Below, piece by piece: positions 20,516 to 31,947 of a stretch of DNA of 64,000 nucleotides. Both the position numbers and the translations under genes were made by a program. The notes beneath the pieces were generated by a model. That model made no database searches. It had not been told where the DNA came from and saw nothing but the letters and a program-made list of their open reading frames with translations. The first letter of the stretch is position 1. The number at the start of each line of letters is the position of its first letter. Origin of the DNA: Burkholderiales bacterium (lineage in GTDB: Bacteria; Pseudomonadota; Gammaproteobacteria; Burkholderiales; Burkholderiaceae_C); assembly GCA_016000265.1 (NCBI GenBank), contig JAECRL010000014.1, forward strand, positions 1 to 64,000, read 5' to 3'.

Positions 20516-20794
20516 GCCGCGCCGGATCAGCTCGGCCAAGGGCACGCCAATCGCATCGGCCAGGTGCCGGGCGGTGCGGTAAAGCACGGGCTTGCCGGCC
20601 TCGGCGCGCTTGATGGACGCGATCGAGGCGCACAGGTGGCGGCCCTGGCACAGCTCAGCCAGGGCTTCCTGGCTCAAACCCAGGCACTGGCGACCGTGCT
20701 TGAGTCGGCGCGCGTCCAACAACAGCCGCCCCTCGCAGAGGCTGACGGCAGGGGGCGTGGCAGGAGGGCTGGAGAGGGGGGGACGGGTGTCCAT
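20513..20794 (-). CDS. Small XRE-like helix-turn-helix protein
   Basis: A 93-aa protein with a Pro-rich N-terminus and a Cro/C1-type helix-turn-helix (LGLSQEALAELCQGRHLCAS followed by SIKRAEAGKPVLYRTARHLA). The consensus SQEALAE... SIKRAE...YRTA resembles the HTH module that in other bacteria is fused to large ATPase or cyclase regulators, like the two encoded nearby. I chose the ATG at 20794 because AAAGG lies 6 nt upstream; a second ATG two codons earlier overlaps that site. The same frame is open for 550 further codons opposite fumA, which is a shadow. It is divergent from fumA. The target is unknown. Confidence 0.75.
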   Translation of the reverse strand: MDTRPPLSSPPATPPAVSLCEGRLLLDARRLKHGRQCLGLSQEALAELCQGRHLCASIASIKRAEAGKPVLYRTARHLADAIGVPLAELIRRG

Positions 20795-20983
20795 TCGCAT
20801 CCTTTCATCGGTTTCACGCCCCGCATCCGTCCAACTCCCATCGGCCAACGGGGCAAGCGAGGTCGATTGTGTGCAGGGCTTTGCGCCCGTTCCTGAAGGC
20901 ACGCCCATCAGGTCCTGAAACGTTCTGAAAGCCGAATGGGTAAAATCGCCGGCACCCACCAACCAGCCCCACGAAGGCAAGCC

Positions 20984-22510
20984 ATGACGACCATTCGCCA
21001 CGACGACCTCGTTGAAAGCGTCGCAGCCGCGCTGCAATACATCTCCTACTACCACCCGGCCGACTACATCGCCCACCTGGCGCGCGCCTACGAGCGCGAA
21101 GAGTCGCCCGCGGCCAAGGACGCAATCGCCCAGATCCTGACCAACTCGCGCATGTGCGCCGAAGGTCACCGCCCCATCTGCCAGGACACCGGCATCGTCA
21201 ACGTGTTCCTGAAGATCGGGATGGGCGTGAAGTGGGAAGGCTTTGGCAACAAGAGCATCCAGGAAGCCGTCGACGAAGGCGTGCGCCGCGGCTACAACAA
21301 CCCCGACAACAAGCTGCGCGCCTCGGTGCTGAGCGACCCGATCTTCGAGCGCAAGAACACCAAGGACAACACGCCCGCCGTGGTCTTCATGGAGCTGGTG
21401 CCCGGCGACAAGGTGGACGTGACCGTCGCTGCCAAGGGCGGTGGCTCGGAGAACAAGTCCAAGGTCTACATGCTCAACCCGTCCGACAACATCGTCGACT
21501 GGGTGCTGAAAACCGTGCCGACCATGGGTGCTGGCTGGTGCCCGCCCGGCATGCTGGGCATCGGCGTCGGCGGCACCGCCGAGAAGGCCGCCCTGCTGGC
21601 CAAAGAGTCGTTGATGGACGACATCGACATGTACGAGTTGCTGGAACGCGGCCCGCAGAACAAGCTCGAAGAGATGCGCATCGAGCTGTACGAGAAGGTC
21701 AACGCCCTGGGCATCGGCGCGCAAGGCCTGGGCGGCCTGACCACCGTGCTGGACGTCAAGATCAAGACCTGGCCCACGCACGCGGCCAGCAAGCCGATCG
21801 CCATGATCCCGAACTGCGCGGCCACCCGCCACGCCCACTTCGTGATGGACGGCTCCGGCCCCGTCTACCTCGACCCGCCCAGCCTGGACCTGTGGCCCGA
21901 CGTGCACTGGGCGCCGGACTACAACAAGTCCAAGCGCATCGACCTGAACACGCTGACCAAGGCCGAGGTCGCCAGCTGGAAGCCGGGCCAGACCCTGCTG
22001 CTCAACGGCAAGATGCTGACCGGCCGCGACGCCGCGCACAAGCGCATCCAGGACATGCTGGCCAAGGGTGAGAAGCTGCCCGTGGACTTCACCAACCGCG
22101 TCATCTACTACGTCGGCCCGGTGGACCCGGTGCGTGACGAGGTGGTCGGACCGGCTGGCCCCACCACCGCCACCCGCATGGACAAGTTCACCGACATGAT
22201 GCTGGAGCAGACCGGCCTGATCTCCATGATCGGCAAGGCCGAGCGCGGCCCCGTCGCCATCGAGTCCATCAAGAAGCACAAGTCGGCCTACCTGATGGCC
22301 GTGGGCGGCTCGGCTTACCTGGTCTCCAAGGCCATCAAGGGCGCGAAGGTCGTGGGCTTCGAGGACCTGGGCATGGAAGCCATCTACGAGTTCGACGTGG
22401 TCGACATGCCGGTGACCGTGGCCGTCGATTCGGGCGGCACCAGCGCCCACATCGAAGGCCCGAAGCTGTGGCAGGCCAAGATCGGCAAGATCCCCGTCAG
22501 CGTGGCCTGA
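20984..22510 (+). CDS. Class I fumarate hydratase ([4Fe-4S])
   Basis: Interconverts fumarate and malate in the TCA cycle. The 508-aa protein has the class I fumarase layout with the cluster-binding motif RPICQDTGIVNVF near the N-terminus and the GVGGTAEKAALLAKESL, RHAHFVMDGSGPVYLDPP and C-terminal TVAVDSGG motifs. It is oxygen-sensitive by family, unlike FumC. Start chosen at the ATG at 20984 with AAGG upstream; the frame extends 16 codons further. A TAAAAT -10-like hexamer lies at 20941-20946. A terminator follows the gene. Confidence 0.93.
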   Translation: MTTIRHDDLVESVAAALQYISYYHPADYIAHLARAYEREESPAAKDAIAQILTNSRMCAEGHRPICQDTGIVNVFLKIGMGVKWEGFGNKSIQEAVDEGVRRGYNNPDNKLRASVLSDPIFERKNTKDNTPAVVFMELVPGDKVDVTVAAKGGGSENKSKVYMLNPSDNIVDWVLKTVPTMGAGWCPPGMLGIGVGGTAEKAALLAKESLMDDIDMYELLERGPQNKLEEMRIELYEKVNALGIGAQGLGGLTTVLDVKIKTWPTHAASKPIAMIPNCAATRHAHFVMDGSGPVYLDPPSLDLWPDVHWAPDYNKSKRIDLNTLTKAEVASWKPGQTLLLNGKMLTGRDAAHKRIQDMLAKGEKLPVDFTNRVIYYVGPVDPVRDEVVGPAGPTTATRMDKFTDMMLEQTGLISMIGKAERGPVAIESIKKHKSAYLMAVGGSAYLVSKAIKGAKVVGFEDLGMEAIYEFDVVDMPVTVAVDSGGTSAHIEGPKLWQAKIGKIPVSVA

Positions 22511-22536
22511 TCCAGGCCAAGCGCCGGCTTCAACCC

Positions 22537-22565
22537 AGCCCCGTGCCCCCCACGGGGCTTTTTTT
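22537..22565 (+). terminator. Terminator of the fumarase gene
   Basis: Perfect 9-bp stem AGCCCCGTG/CACGGGGCT (22537-22559) with a CCCCC loop, followed by a run of seven T residues. Confidence 0.88.
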
Positions 22566-22686
22566 CGCCCGCCCTCCCGTGGCAGCTTGTTGAAACCGGC
22601 TCATCCCCTCAGGACTTCAGCGTAGGGATGGCCTCATCCCCCCACTGCGCCGACCATGCATGACCGCCCCCGCCAGGAGTGCCCGC

Positions 22687-24021
22687 ATGTCCGTCACGCC
22701 GCAAGATTTCCTCGTCCACATCCGCGACCTCTCGCCCCGCATCCAGTCCCTGCAAGGTCGCCACTTCAGCGACCTGCTCGACGACGAAGGTCACCAGTAC
22801 ATCGACCTGGTCATGGAAGGCGGGGGCACCCTGGGCCTGGCCCTGCTGGGCTACCTGCACGTCATGGAGTCGGTGGGGCTGCGCTTCATCGGCATCGGCG
22901 GGACCTCGGCGGGCGCCATCTCGGCCATCGCGCTGGCGGCCTCGGCCCGCCCGGCGGAACCCCGCGTGGCCCGGCTGCTGGGTGAGCTGGCCAACATGCC
23001 CATGGCCGACTTCGTGGACGGCCGCAAGGACGGGGACGAAGACGCCCTCGACGCCCTGCAGACCTGGCTGGACAAGGACAGCAGCACGCTGAACTGCGTC
23101 TGGAAGGCCACCCGGGTGCTGGACAACCTGCGCGACCTCGACGCGCTCAACCGAGGCGAGGTCTTCCACCGCTGGATGGACGAGCTGCTTCGGCGCACCA
23201 ACCAGCAACAGCCCTTGAGCGTGGCGCGATTGCGCGAGCGCATGAACGACCTGCCGCCCTTGTGGGTCAGCGACGACGCAGACGCCCGCGACTTCGCGCA
23301 CCTGCCCGACGCCCCTTTCTGGGAGGACACCGCCGGACGGCGACGCCACCTGCGCAAAAGCAAGCCCGACCAGCTGTGCGTGATCTCAGCGGACATCTCC
23401 ACCGAGACCAAGGTGCACTTCCCGCAGATGGCCGAGCTGTACTGGGCCCACCCCGACGAGGTCAACGTGGCGGACTTCGCGCGCGCCTCCATGTCCATCC
23501 CCGCCTTCTTCCAGACCTTTCAACTGCCCTCGCTGCCACCCGACCAGGTGCGCGAGCGGTGGCGCCAGCACACCGAGTGGCCCGAACGCTGCTACCAAGG
23601 CGACTTCCTGCCCGCGGTGCACCACTTCGTGGACGGCGGCGTGCTGTCGAACTTCCCCATCGACGCCTTCCACAACGCGCACCGCGTGCCCCTGCGCCCC
23701 ACCCTGGGCATCAAGCTGCAGTGGGACGAGCACAAGCACGAGGTCAAAAGCGTCTTCCAGGTCATCACCGGCTCCTTCAACACGGCCCGCCACGCCCTGG
23801 ACAGCGAGTTCATCAACCACAACCCCGACTTCAGCCGCCTGGTGGGCTACATCGACACGCAAGACGTGAGCTGGCTGGACTTCGCCATGAGCCGGGAGAC
23901 GAAGCTGCGGCTGTTCCGCATGGGAGCGGAGTCGGCCATCGACTTCCTGGGCGGCTTCGACTGGACGGACTACAAGCGCGTGCGCCGCGAGCTCATCAAG
24001 GTGAACGCCATGCGGGCCTAA
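22687..24021 (+). CDS. Patatin-like phospholipase family protein
   Basis: A 444-aa putative lipid acyl hydrolase. The patatin oxyanion loop EGGGTLGLALLG (44-55), the nucleophile elbow GGTSAGA with Ser74, and the second catalytic residue in DGGVLSNFPIDAF are all present, so the Ser/Asp dyad is intact. No signal peptide is visible, which suggests a cytoplasmic or peripheral membrane location. Start chosen at the ATG at 22687 because AGGAG lies 7 nt upstream; an ATG 27 bp earlier lacks a ribosome site. A metallo-hydrolase gene begins 11 bp downstream and VanZ follows, so the three form one operon. The substrate is unknown. Confidence 0.87.
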   Translation: MSVTPQDFLVHIRDLSPRIQSLQGRHFSDLLDDEGHQYIDLVMEGGGTLGLALLGYLHVMESVGLRFIGIGGTSAGAISAIALAASARPAEPRVARLLGELANMPMADFVDGRKDGDEDALDALQTWLDKDSSTLNCVWKATRVLDNLRDLDALNRGEVFHRWMDELLRRTNQQQPLSVARLRERMNDLPPLWVSDDADARDFAHLPDAPFWEDTAGRRRHLRKSKPDQLCVISADISTETKVHFPQMAELYWAHPDEVNVADFARASMSIPAFFQTFQLPSLPPDQVRERWRQHTEWPERCYQGDFLPAVHHFVDGGVLSNFPIDAFHNAHRVPLRPTLGIKLQWDEHKHEVKSVFQVITGSFNTARHALDSEFINHNPDFSRLVGYIDTQDVSWLDFAMSRETKLRLFRMGAESAIDFLGGFDWTDYKRVRRELIKVNAMRA

Positions 24022-24032
24022 GATGGCGCCCC

Positions 24033-25112
24033 ATGAAGAACCCGCACTTCAAGCCTGATCGCCAACACCACCGCCCGGGCGGCTTCCAGAACACCTACCA
24101 GTCCTTTCAGGGCAAGCGCTGGCACGAAATCCTGCGCTGGCGCTGGCAGGCCTGGCGCGCCGGCCACCCCCGGCCCTTGCAGGATGCGATCCCCGTGGTC
24201 GCGCCCGACCTGGCGTTCATCCACGCCAACGCACAAGCCGGGCTCGCCATGCAACCCGCGGCCACCTGGGTCGGGCACATCACCGTGCTGCTGCAGCTCG
24301 GCGGGCTCAACCTGCTGACCGACCCGGTGTTCTCCGAGCGCTGCTTTCCGGTGCAGTGGGCCGGCCCCAAACGCCAGACGCCCCCCGGGCTGACGCTGCA
24401 GCAACTGCCCCACATCGACGTGGTGCTGCTGTCGCACAACCACTACGACCACATGGACGAGGCCAGCCTGCTGGCGCTGTCTCGCCAAGCCGGCGGCTGC
24501 CCGCTGATCCTGTGTCCGCTGGGCCACCGGGCGTGGTTCGCCCGCCGAGGCATCCACAAGGTGGTGGAGCTGGACTGGTGGGACGAGCACGTGCTGGCGG
24601 CCACCGAGCGCAACGCCCGCATCCCCGTGACGCTGACCCCGGCCCAGCACTGGTCGGCCCGCACGGCCACGGACGCCTTGCGCAGCCTGTGGGGCGGCTT
24701 CGCGGTGCGCTCGCCCGATTGCCACCTGTTTTTTGCGGGCGACACGGCCTACTCGAAGGACTTCACGGACATCCGACACCATTTCGCGCGCGAACACACG
24801 CCCGAGGCGGGCGGCGGCTTCGACCTGGCCTTGCTGCCGATCGGCGCCTACGAGCCGCGCTGGTTCATGAAGGACCAGCACGTCAACCCGGAGGAGTCGG
24901 TGCAGATCTTCCACGACATCGGCTGCAAGCAGGCGCTGGCCGTGCACTGGGGCTGCTTCCAGCTGACCGACGAGGCGCTGGACGAGCCGCCGCGTGCGCT
25001 GGACCGCGCCCTGGCCGCGCGGGGCATGAGCCGCGCTGACTTCGTGGTGGCGGCGGTGGGCGCCACGCACCGCATCCGCCCTCGCGACAGGCTCCAGGCG
25101 GCGCGGCCATGA
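24033..25112 (+). CDS. MBL-fold metallo-hydrolase, NAPE-PLD/UlaG-like
   Basis: A 359-aa metallo-beta-lactamase-fold protein with the metal-binding HNHYDHMD motif (H135, H137, D139, H140). Further ligands are expected in TPAQHWSAR and FFAGDTAYSKDF, and a late His in ALAVHWGCFQLTDEA. The LTDPVF segment and overall length match bacterial relatives of N-acyl-phosphatidylethanolamine phospholipase D. Pairing with a patatin suggests phospholipid turnover, but the substrate is inferred from homology only. It lies between the patatin and VanZ genes, overlapping the latter by 4 bp. Confidence 0.85.
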   Translation: MKNPHFKPDRQHHRPGGFQNTYQSFQGKRWHEILRWRWQAWRAGHPRPLQDAIPVVAPDLAFIHANAQAGLAMQPAATWVGHITVLLQLGGLNLLTDPVFSERCFPVQWAGPKRQTPPGLTLQQLPHIDVVLLSHNHYDHMDEASLLALSRQAGGCPLILCPLGHRAWFARRGIHKVVELDWWDEHVLAATERNARIPVTLTPAQHWSARTATDALRSLWGGFAVRSPDCHLFFAGDTAYSKDFTDIRHHFAREHTPEAGGGFDLALLPIGAYEPRWFMKDQHVNPEESVQIFHDIGCKQALAVHWGCFQLTDEALDEPPRALDRALAARGMSRADFVVAAVGATHRIRPRDRLQAARP

Positions 25113-25487
25113 TCCGCTTCCTGCCCGCCCTGGGCCTGTTCGCCTTCATCTGCTGGGCCATCGACCTGGCCAACAGCGGCGGCCACAACGCGCTGCTGGG
25201 CCTGCTGCTGTCGCTGCCCCTGGGCGACAAGATCGGCCACTTCCTGCTCTATGGCGGGCTGGCCGGCTTGCTGGACTGGGCCTGGCGCCACCGCGACACG
25301 CGCCTGCCGCTGCTGGGCCGCGTGCCCACCGCCGCCTGGGTGGTGCTGGCGTTCAGCGCGCTGGAGGAAGCCTCTCAGCTGTTCACGGCCACGCGCTCCC
25401 CCGACGTGGTGGACCTGCTGGCCAACCTGCTGGGGGTGTCGGTGATGTGCGCGTGCGGCCGCTGGGTGGCGCGCTGGCGGGCGGGCG

Positions 25488-28091
<2,604 letters not shown>

Positions 28092-28140
28092 GGGTCGCTC
28101 CTGGATTCGGGGGGCCGGTTGTCCGACCGATTGCAAAGGA

Positions 28141-28168
28141 AGATGGAGCGATGCAGGGGGATTTCAAG
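28141..28168 (-). promoter_or_regulatory. Sigma-32 (RpoH) heat-shock promoter of clpB
   Basis: On the minus strand CTTGAAA (28162-28168) is followed after 13 bp by CTCCATCT (28141-28148). The -35 is a perfect match and the -10 matches seven of eight bases of the CCCCATNT consensus. The spacing is standard. The start codon lies about 50 bp downstream, which leaves a short leader. Confidence 0.82.
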
Positions 28169-28186
28169 CCCCGACTTGGGTCCGGT

Positions 28187-28200
28187 TTGAGCCAGCTCAA
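28187..28200. repeat. Palindrome between the diguanylate cyclase gene and clpB
   Basis: TTGAGC-CA-GCTCAA is a perfect 6-bp inverted repeat. Flanking CTTGG and CCAAG extend it as an imperfect stem. It lies just downstream of the diguanylate cyclase stop codon and upstream of the clpB promoter. It could end the upstream transcript or act as an operator; there is no T run. Confidence 0.4.
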
Positions 28201-28217
28201 CCCCAAGCCGGGCCGGC

Positions 28218-29393
28218 TCAGCCGCCCACCGGCTCGCAGATGACGCAGTTGCGGCCAGCCTGCTTGGCTTCGTAGAGGTGCACGTCGGCCCGCGACAGCA
28301 CCTCCTCCAGCGGGTGGGGCGCGCGGTGGAAGGCCACCCCGATGCTGACGGTGACGCGGATGCGACCGACGCTGGCGTCGCAGGGATGCGCCTCGACGAC
28401 CTGGCGCAGCCGCTCGGCCACCGCCTCGGCGTCGTCGCGCGAGCGCAGGGGCAGCACCACGGTGAACTCTTCGCCGCCGTAGCGCGCCAGCAAGGCGTCG
28501 TCGCGCAGGTGGTCGCGCAGCACCTGGGTGAGGTGGCGCAGCACCTCGTCGCCCACCAGGTGGCCGTGGCGGTCGTTGATGGCCTTGAAGTGGTCCACGT
28601 CCAGCATCAGCACCGCGGCGCCCGCCCCACCCGCGGGCTGGCCCGCCAGCAGCTGTGCGCCGCGCTCACGCAGGCCGCGCCGCGACAGGGCCCCCGTGAG
28701 GTCGTCCGACAAGGCGCGCAGGCGCAGTTGGTGGTTGAGGCGGTCGTTGACGATGGCGAACACCACGGAGGCCACCGAGAGCGGCAGCAAAGCGATGCCC
28801 ACCGCCGAGGCCGACAGCAGCCAGTCGGGCGCGAACAGGAGGTGCTCGGGGTACGGACCCTCCCAGTGGAAGGCGTGCACGAGGATGATCAGCCAGTCGA
28901 TGGCGAACAAGGCGGCCACCATGAGCAGCGCGACCTCGCTGCCGCGGCGCTGGGGGCTGCCCAGGATGGCGAAGCCCTGGTCCACCAGGGTGCCCACGGC
29001 GATGCAGGAAAAAACCGCCGCGATGATGATGGCGTAGGCCTGGTCGGAAGCGTATGCCCCCCCGCCCCAGAGCAAGGCGCCGATGCCGAGGGTGATGAAC
29101 AGGCCCACGGAGACCGGGGTTTGCTGGCCGTTGAGCTGGCGAAACGCCCAGGCCAGCAAGGTGGCGCCCATGGCGCAGACGGCGGTGGACTGGCGCAGTG
29201 CGGCGCCCATGTCCTCAGGCGGCGTCACCAACACGACCAGGAAGGCCGACAGGCACAGGAAGGCGAGCCGGTAGAGCAACAGGGCCTGCCGCATGCGCGG
29301 CTGCTCCGCCCGCACCAGCAGGATCAGGCCCAGGCCGACGAGGGAGCCGGCCCCGGCGAGGGCGTAACAGGTGTAGACGTCGACGGCGAACAT
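28218..29393 (-). CDS. Membrane-bound diguanylate cyclase (GGDEF)
   Basis: A 391-aa protein. The N-terminal half (about 1-205) holds six to seven hydrophobic segments; the C-terminal GGDEF domain (about 220-385) carries the intact active-site motif RYGGEEF and the metal-binding region AVLMLDVDHFKAINDRHGH. It should make cyclic di-GMP at the membrane. The RxxD inhibitory site is not obvious. The gene starts 77 bp downstream of crcB on the same strand and could be read from the Moco operon. The ligand of the membrane sensor part is unknown. Confidence 0.88.
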   Translation of the reverse strand: MFAVDVYTCYALAGAGSLVGLGLILLVRAEQPRMRQALLLYRLAFLCLSAFLVVLVTPPEDMGAALRQSTAVCAMGATLLAWAFRQLNGQQTPVSVGLFITLGIGALLWGGGAYASDQAYAIIIAAVFSCIAVGTLVDQGFAILGSPQRRGSEVALLMVAALFAIDWLIILVHAFHWEGPYPEHLLFAPDWLLSASAVGIALLPLSVASVVFAIVNDRLNHQLRLRALSDDLTGALSRRGLRERGAQLLAGQPAGGAGAAVLMLDVDHFKAINDRHGHLVGDEVLRHLTQVLRDHLRDDALLARYGGEEFTVVLPLRSRDDAEAVAERLRQVVEAHPCDASVGRIRVTVSIGVAFHRAPHPLEEVLSRADVHLYEAKQAGRNCVICEPVGG

Positions 29394-29469
29394 CTGGGGG
29401 GCGGGGTGCAGATCGAGGTGACCTTGGCCGGGTGGGCAACCATCATCCCACGTGCGCCCCGATCGCGCC

Positions 29470-29880
29470 TCAGGACACCCACACTCTCATCAGGCGTGCG
29501 CCCAATGCGGCACACCCCAGCGCCCCCAGCACATGGGCCAAAGTGTGAAAAAGTGCCAACTCCAGGCGCCCCCGCTCGATCAGCGAGAGCGATTCGGCGG
29601 AAAACGCCGAGAAGGTGGTGAAGCCGCCCAGCACCCCGGTGACCAGCAGCAGGCGCAGGCCCTCGTCGGGGTGGCGCGACAGCCAGGTCACCGCCATGCC
29701 GATGCACAGCCCCCCCACGGCGTTGACCAGCAAGGTGCCCAGCGGGAAGCCGGACCAAACGGGGTTGAACCAGGCCCCCGCCTGCCAGCGCACCAGCGCC
29801 CCGACCGCCGCACCCAGGGCCACAGCCAGCGCCGGCGGCAGGTGACTCCAGGCCGCCCAGCCGGTGGATGCGGCGCTCAT
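29470..29880 (-). CDS. crcB: Fluoride exporter CrcB/Fluc
   Basis: A 136-aa four-helix fluoride channel subunit that forms antiparallel dimers. The diagnostic GVLGGFTTFSAFSAE (central Na+ and Phe-box region), GTLLVNAVGG and GAVGALVRW motifs are all visible. Its ATG overlaps the moaE stop (ATGA), so it is translated with the Moco genes. No fluoride riboswitch is visible upstream because it is embedded in an operon. Confidence 0.93.
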   Translation of the reverse strand: MSAASTGWAAWSHLPPALAVALGAAVGALVRWQAGAWFNPVWSGFPLGTLLVNAVGGLCIGMAVTWLSRHPDEGLRLLLVTGVLGGFTTFSAFSAESLSLIERGRLELALFHTLAHVLGALGCAALGARLMRVWVS

Positions 29881-30386
29881 GCGCCGCCCTCCGACCGGCT
29901 CCAGCGGGCGGCCGCGCGTTCATCGCTCTCGCGGGCGTCCACCCAGCGGGACTCGCCCCCGGCGGTTTCTTTCTTCCAGAACGGCGCCTGGGTCTTGAGC
30001 CAGTCCATGAGGAAGGCCGCGCAGTCGAAGGCCTGCTGGCGGTGGGCCGAGGTCACGGCCACCAGCACGATCTGGTCGCACACGGCCAGCGGGCCGACGC
30101 GGTGGATGACGCGCACGCCGCGCACGTCGAAGCGCGCGCGCGCCCGCACGATCAGCTCGGCGAGGCTGCGCTCGGTCATGCCGGGGTAGTGCTCCAGCTC
30201 CATCCGGGCGGGCACGCCATCGGGCGCAGCGGCCTGCCATTCGCGCACCGTGCCCACGAAGCTGACCACCGCACCGACGCCCGGGTCGCCCTCGCGCAGG
30301 GCGGCCACCTCGGCGCCCAGGTCGAAGTCCTCGGGCGACACGCGCACACAGGCCATCGCCCGACTCAGCTCGTCTGACATGTTCAT
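29877..30386 (-). CDS. moaE: Molybdopterin synthase catalytic subunit
   Basis: Large subunit of molybdopterin synthase, which with MoaD inserts two sulfurs into cPMP. The 169-aa protein contains the family stretches VGAVVSFVGTVREW, LELEHYPGMTE-like ELEHYPGMTERSLAE, RVIHRVGPLAVCDQIVLVAV, SAHRQQAFDCAAFLMDWLK and the catalytic Lys in APFWKKE. The ATG at 30386 overlaps the moaD stop (TGATG); the frame extends further upstream inside moaD, which is not coding for MoaE. Confidence 0.95.
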   Translation of the reverse strand: MNMSDELSRAMACVRVSPEDFDLGAEVAALREGDPGVGAVVSFVGTVREWQAAAPDGVPARMELEHYPGMTERSLAELIVRARARFDVRGVRVIHRVGPLAVCDQIVLVAVTSAHRQQAFDCAAFLMDWLKTQAPFWKKETAGGESRWVDARESDERAAARWSRSEGGA

Positions 30387-30643
30387 CAGCCTCCGGTGAC
30401 GGGGGGGAAGAAGGCGACCTCGTCGCCGTCGGCCAGCACCTGGTCGGCGTCGCACAGGGCCTGGTTGCAGGCGGTGCGCAGGCCGCGCTCGGGGCTCAGG
30501 GCGGCGGCGTGCACGGCCGAGCGCTGGGCCAACCAGTCGTGCAGGGCGCCCACGGTGGGGGAGGCCAGCGCCGAGAGTTCGACGCTTTCCTGGCTGCCCA
30601 GCTTTTCGCGCACGGAGGCAAAGTAACGGATGGTCAGGCTCAT
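30386..30643 (-). CDS. moaD: Molybdopterin synthase sulfur carrier subunit
   Basis: An 85-aa ubiquitin-like sulfur carrier. It ends in FFPPVTGG, the diglycine that is thiocarboxylated for transfer to MoaE. The N-terminal MSLTIRYFASVREKLG strand is typical. It overlaps moeA upstream by 4 bp and moaE downstream by 1 bp, so the three are translationally coupled. Confidence 0.95.
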   Translation of the reverse strand: MSLTIRYFASVREKLGSQESVELSALASPTVGALHDWLAQRSAVHAAALSPERGLRTACNQALCDADQVLADGDEVAFFPPVTGG

Positions 30644-31929
30644 GGCTGGCGCTCGGCGTCAGAGGGTTGCAGGAGTTCGGCCATGGGCAGCCAGCGCACG
30701 GGCTGGCCTTCGGCCACGGTGGCCTGAGGCGGCAGGTCGACGAGGCCGTCGGCCCAGGCGGCCGAACTCAGCACGCCCGAGCCCTGGTTGGGGTGCAGCT
30801 CCAGCTGCCCTTGGGCGTTGAGGCGTGCGCGCAGGAACTCGCGGCGCTTGTCCGGGCGGGGCCAGTTGAAGGCCGCAGGCAGGCTGAGCGGGCGCGGCAG
30901 CCGCCAGCCCTGGCCCGACAAGCAACCGATGACCGGGCGCACCAGCAACAAGAAGGTGACGAAGCTGGCCACGGGGTTGCCCGGCAGGCCCATGTAGAGC
31001 GCGCGGCTGCCGTCGGCGCGGCACAGCCAGCCGAACACGAAGGGCTTGCCCGGCTTGATGCCCAGGGCCCAGAAGTCCAGCCCGCCTTCGGCCACCACGG
31101 CCTGGCGCAGGTGGTCTTCTTCGCCGACCGACACGCCGCCGCTGCTGATGACCAGGTCGTGCTGCTCGGCGGCGGCACGCAAGGCGGCGCGGGTGGCGTC
31201 CAGCTGGTCGGGCACGGTGCCCAGGTCTCGGCCCACGGCGCCCGAGGCCTGAACCAGGCCCAGCAGGGTGTGGCGGTTGCTGTTGTAGATGGCGCCGGGG
31301 GGCAGCGGCTGGCCGGGCGCCACGAGTTCGTCGCCCGTGGTGAGCACGGCCACGCGCGGGCGGGCGAACACGCTCAGCGAGGCGCGCCCCACCGAGGCGG
31401 CCACGCCCAACGCGGCCGGCCCCAGGCGGCGCCCCGGGCTGAGCACGGTCTGGCCCTGGGCGATGTCTTCGCCAAGCAAGCGGATGTTCTGGCCAAGCTG
31501 GACGGGTTCCATGAAGCGCACCTGGCCCTCGGCCTCACCGGGCTGGGTGTGCTCCTGCATGACGACGGCGTCGGCGCCCGCCGGGATGGGCGCGCCGGTG
31601 AAGATGCGTGCGCAGGTGCCGGGCTGCAGCGTGGCGCCCACCTGCCCCGCTGCGATGCGCTGGGCCACGGGCAGACTCGCCCCGGGGGCCTGCAGGTCGG
31701 CTGCGCGCACCGCGTAGCCATCCATGGCGCTGTTGTCGGCCGGGGGCACGTTCACGGTGGACGCAATGGGCTCGGCCAGCACGCGGCCCAGCGCGTCTTC
31801 GGTGGGCACGGTCTCGATCGGGCGGGCGCACGGGGACGACCCGGCATCGGCCAGGGCCTGTTGAAGACGAGACCAGGCCTCGTCGAGCGGCATCAGGGGA
31901 CGGGGGTGGGGGGGGAGGCCGGCGGCCAC
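30640..31929 (-). CDS. moeA: Molybdopterin molybdenumtransferase
   Basis: Inserts molybdate into adenylylated molybdopterin. The 429-aa protein shows PPADNSAMDGYAVRAADL, the IFTGAPIPAGADAVVMQE segment, TGDELV, the SSGGVSVGEEDH motif and the GLPGNPVASFVTFLL motif of the MoeA/gephyrin family, plus the C-terminal beta-barrel domain. The GTG at 31929 has GAGGAG 6 nt upstream, while the ATG twelve codons later has no ribosome site, so the GTG is preferred. Sits 18 bp after narX. Confidence 0.95.
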   Translation of the reverse strand: MAAGLPPHPRPLMPLDEAWSRLQQALADAGSSPCARPIETVPTEDALGRVLAEPIASTVNVPPADNSAMDGYAVRAADLQAPGASLPVAQRIAAGQVGATLQPGTCARIFTGAPIPAGADAVVMQEHTQPGEAEGQVRFMEPVQLGQNIRLLGEDIAQGQTVLSPGRRLGPAALGVAASVGRASLSVFARPRVAVLTTGDELVAPGQPLPPGAIYNSNRHTLLGLVQASGAVGRDLGTVPDQLDATRAALRAAAEQHDLVISSGGVSVGEEDHLRQAVVAEGGLDFWALGIKPGKPFVFGWLCRADGSRALYMGLPGNPVASFVTFLLLVRPVIGCLSGQGWRLPRPLSLPAAFNWPRPDKRREFLRARLNAQGQLELHPNQGSGVLSSAAWADGLVDLPPQATVAEGQPVRWLPMAELLQPSDAERQP

Positions 31930-31947
31930 GGGGTGCTCCTCGGTGGG

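Noticed and set aside
11801..20794. Recent horizontal transfer or mobile island for the unexplained cluster
   Set aside because: No integrase, transposase, tRNA or flanking repeats, and base composition looks like the surroundings.
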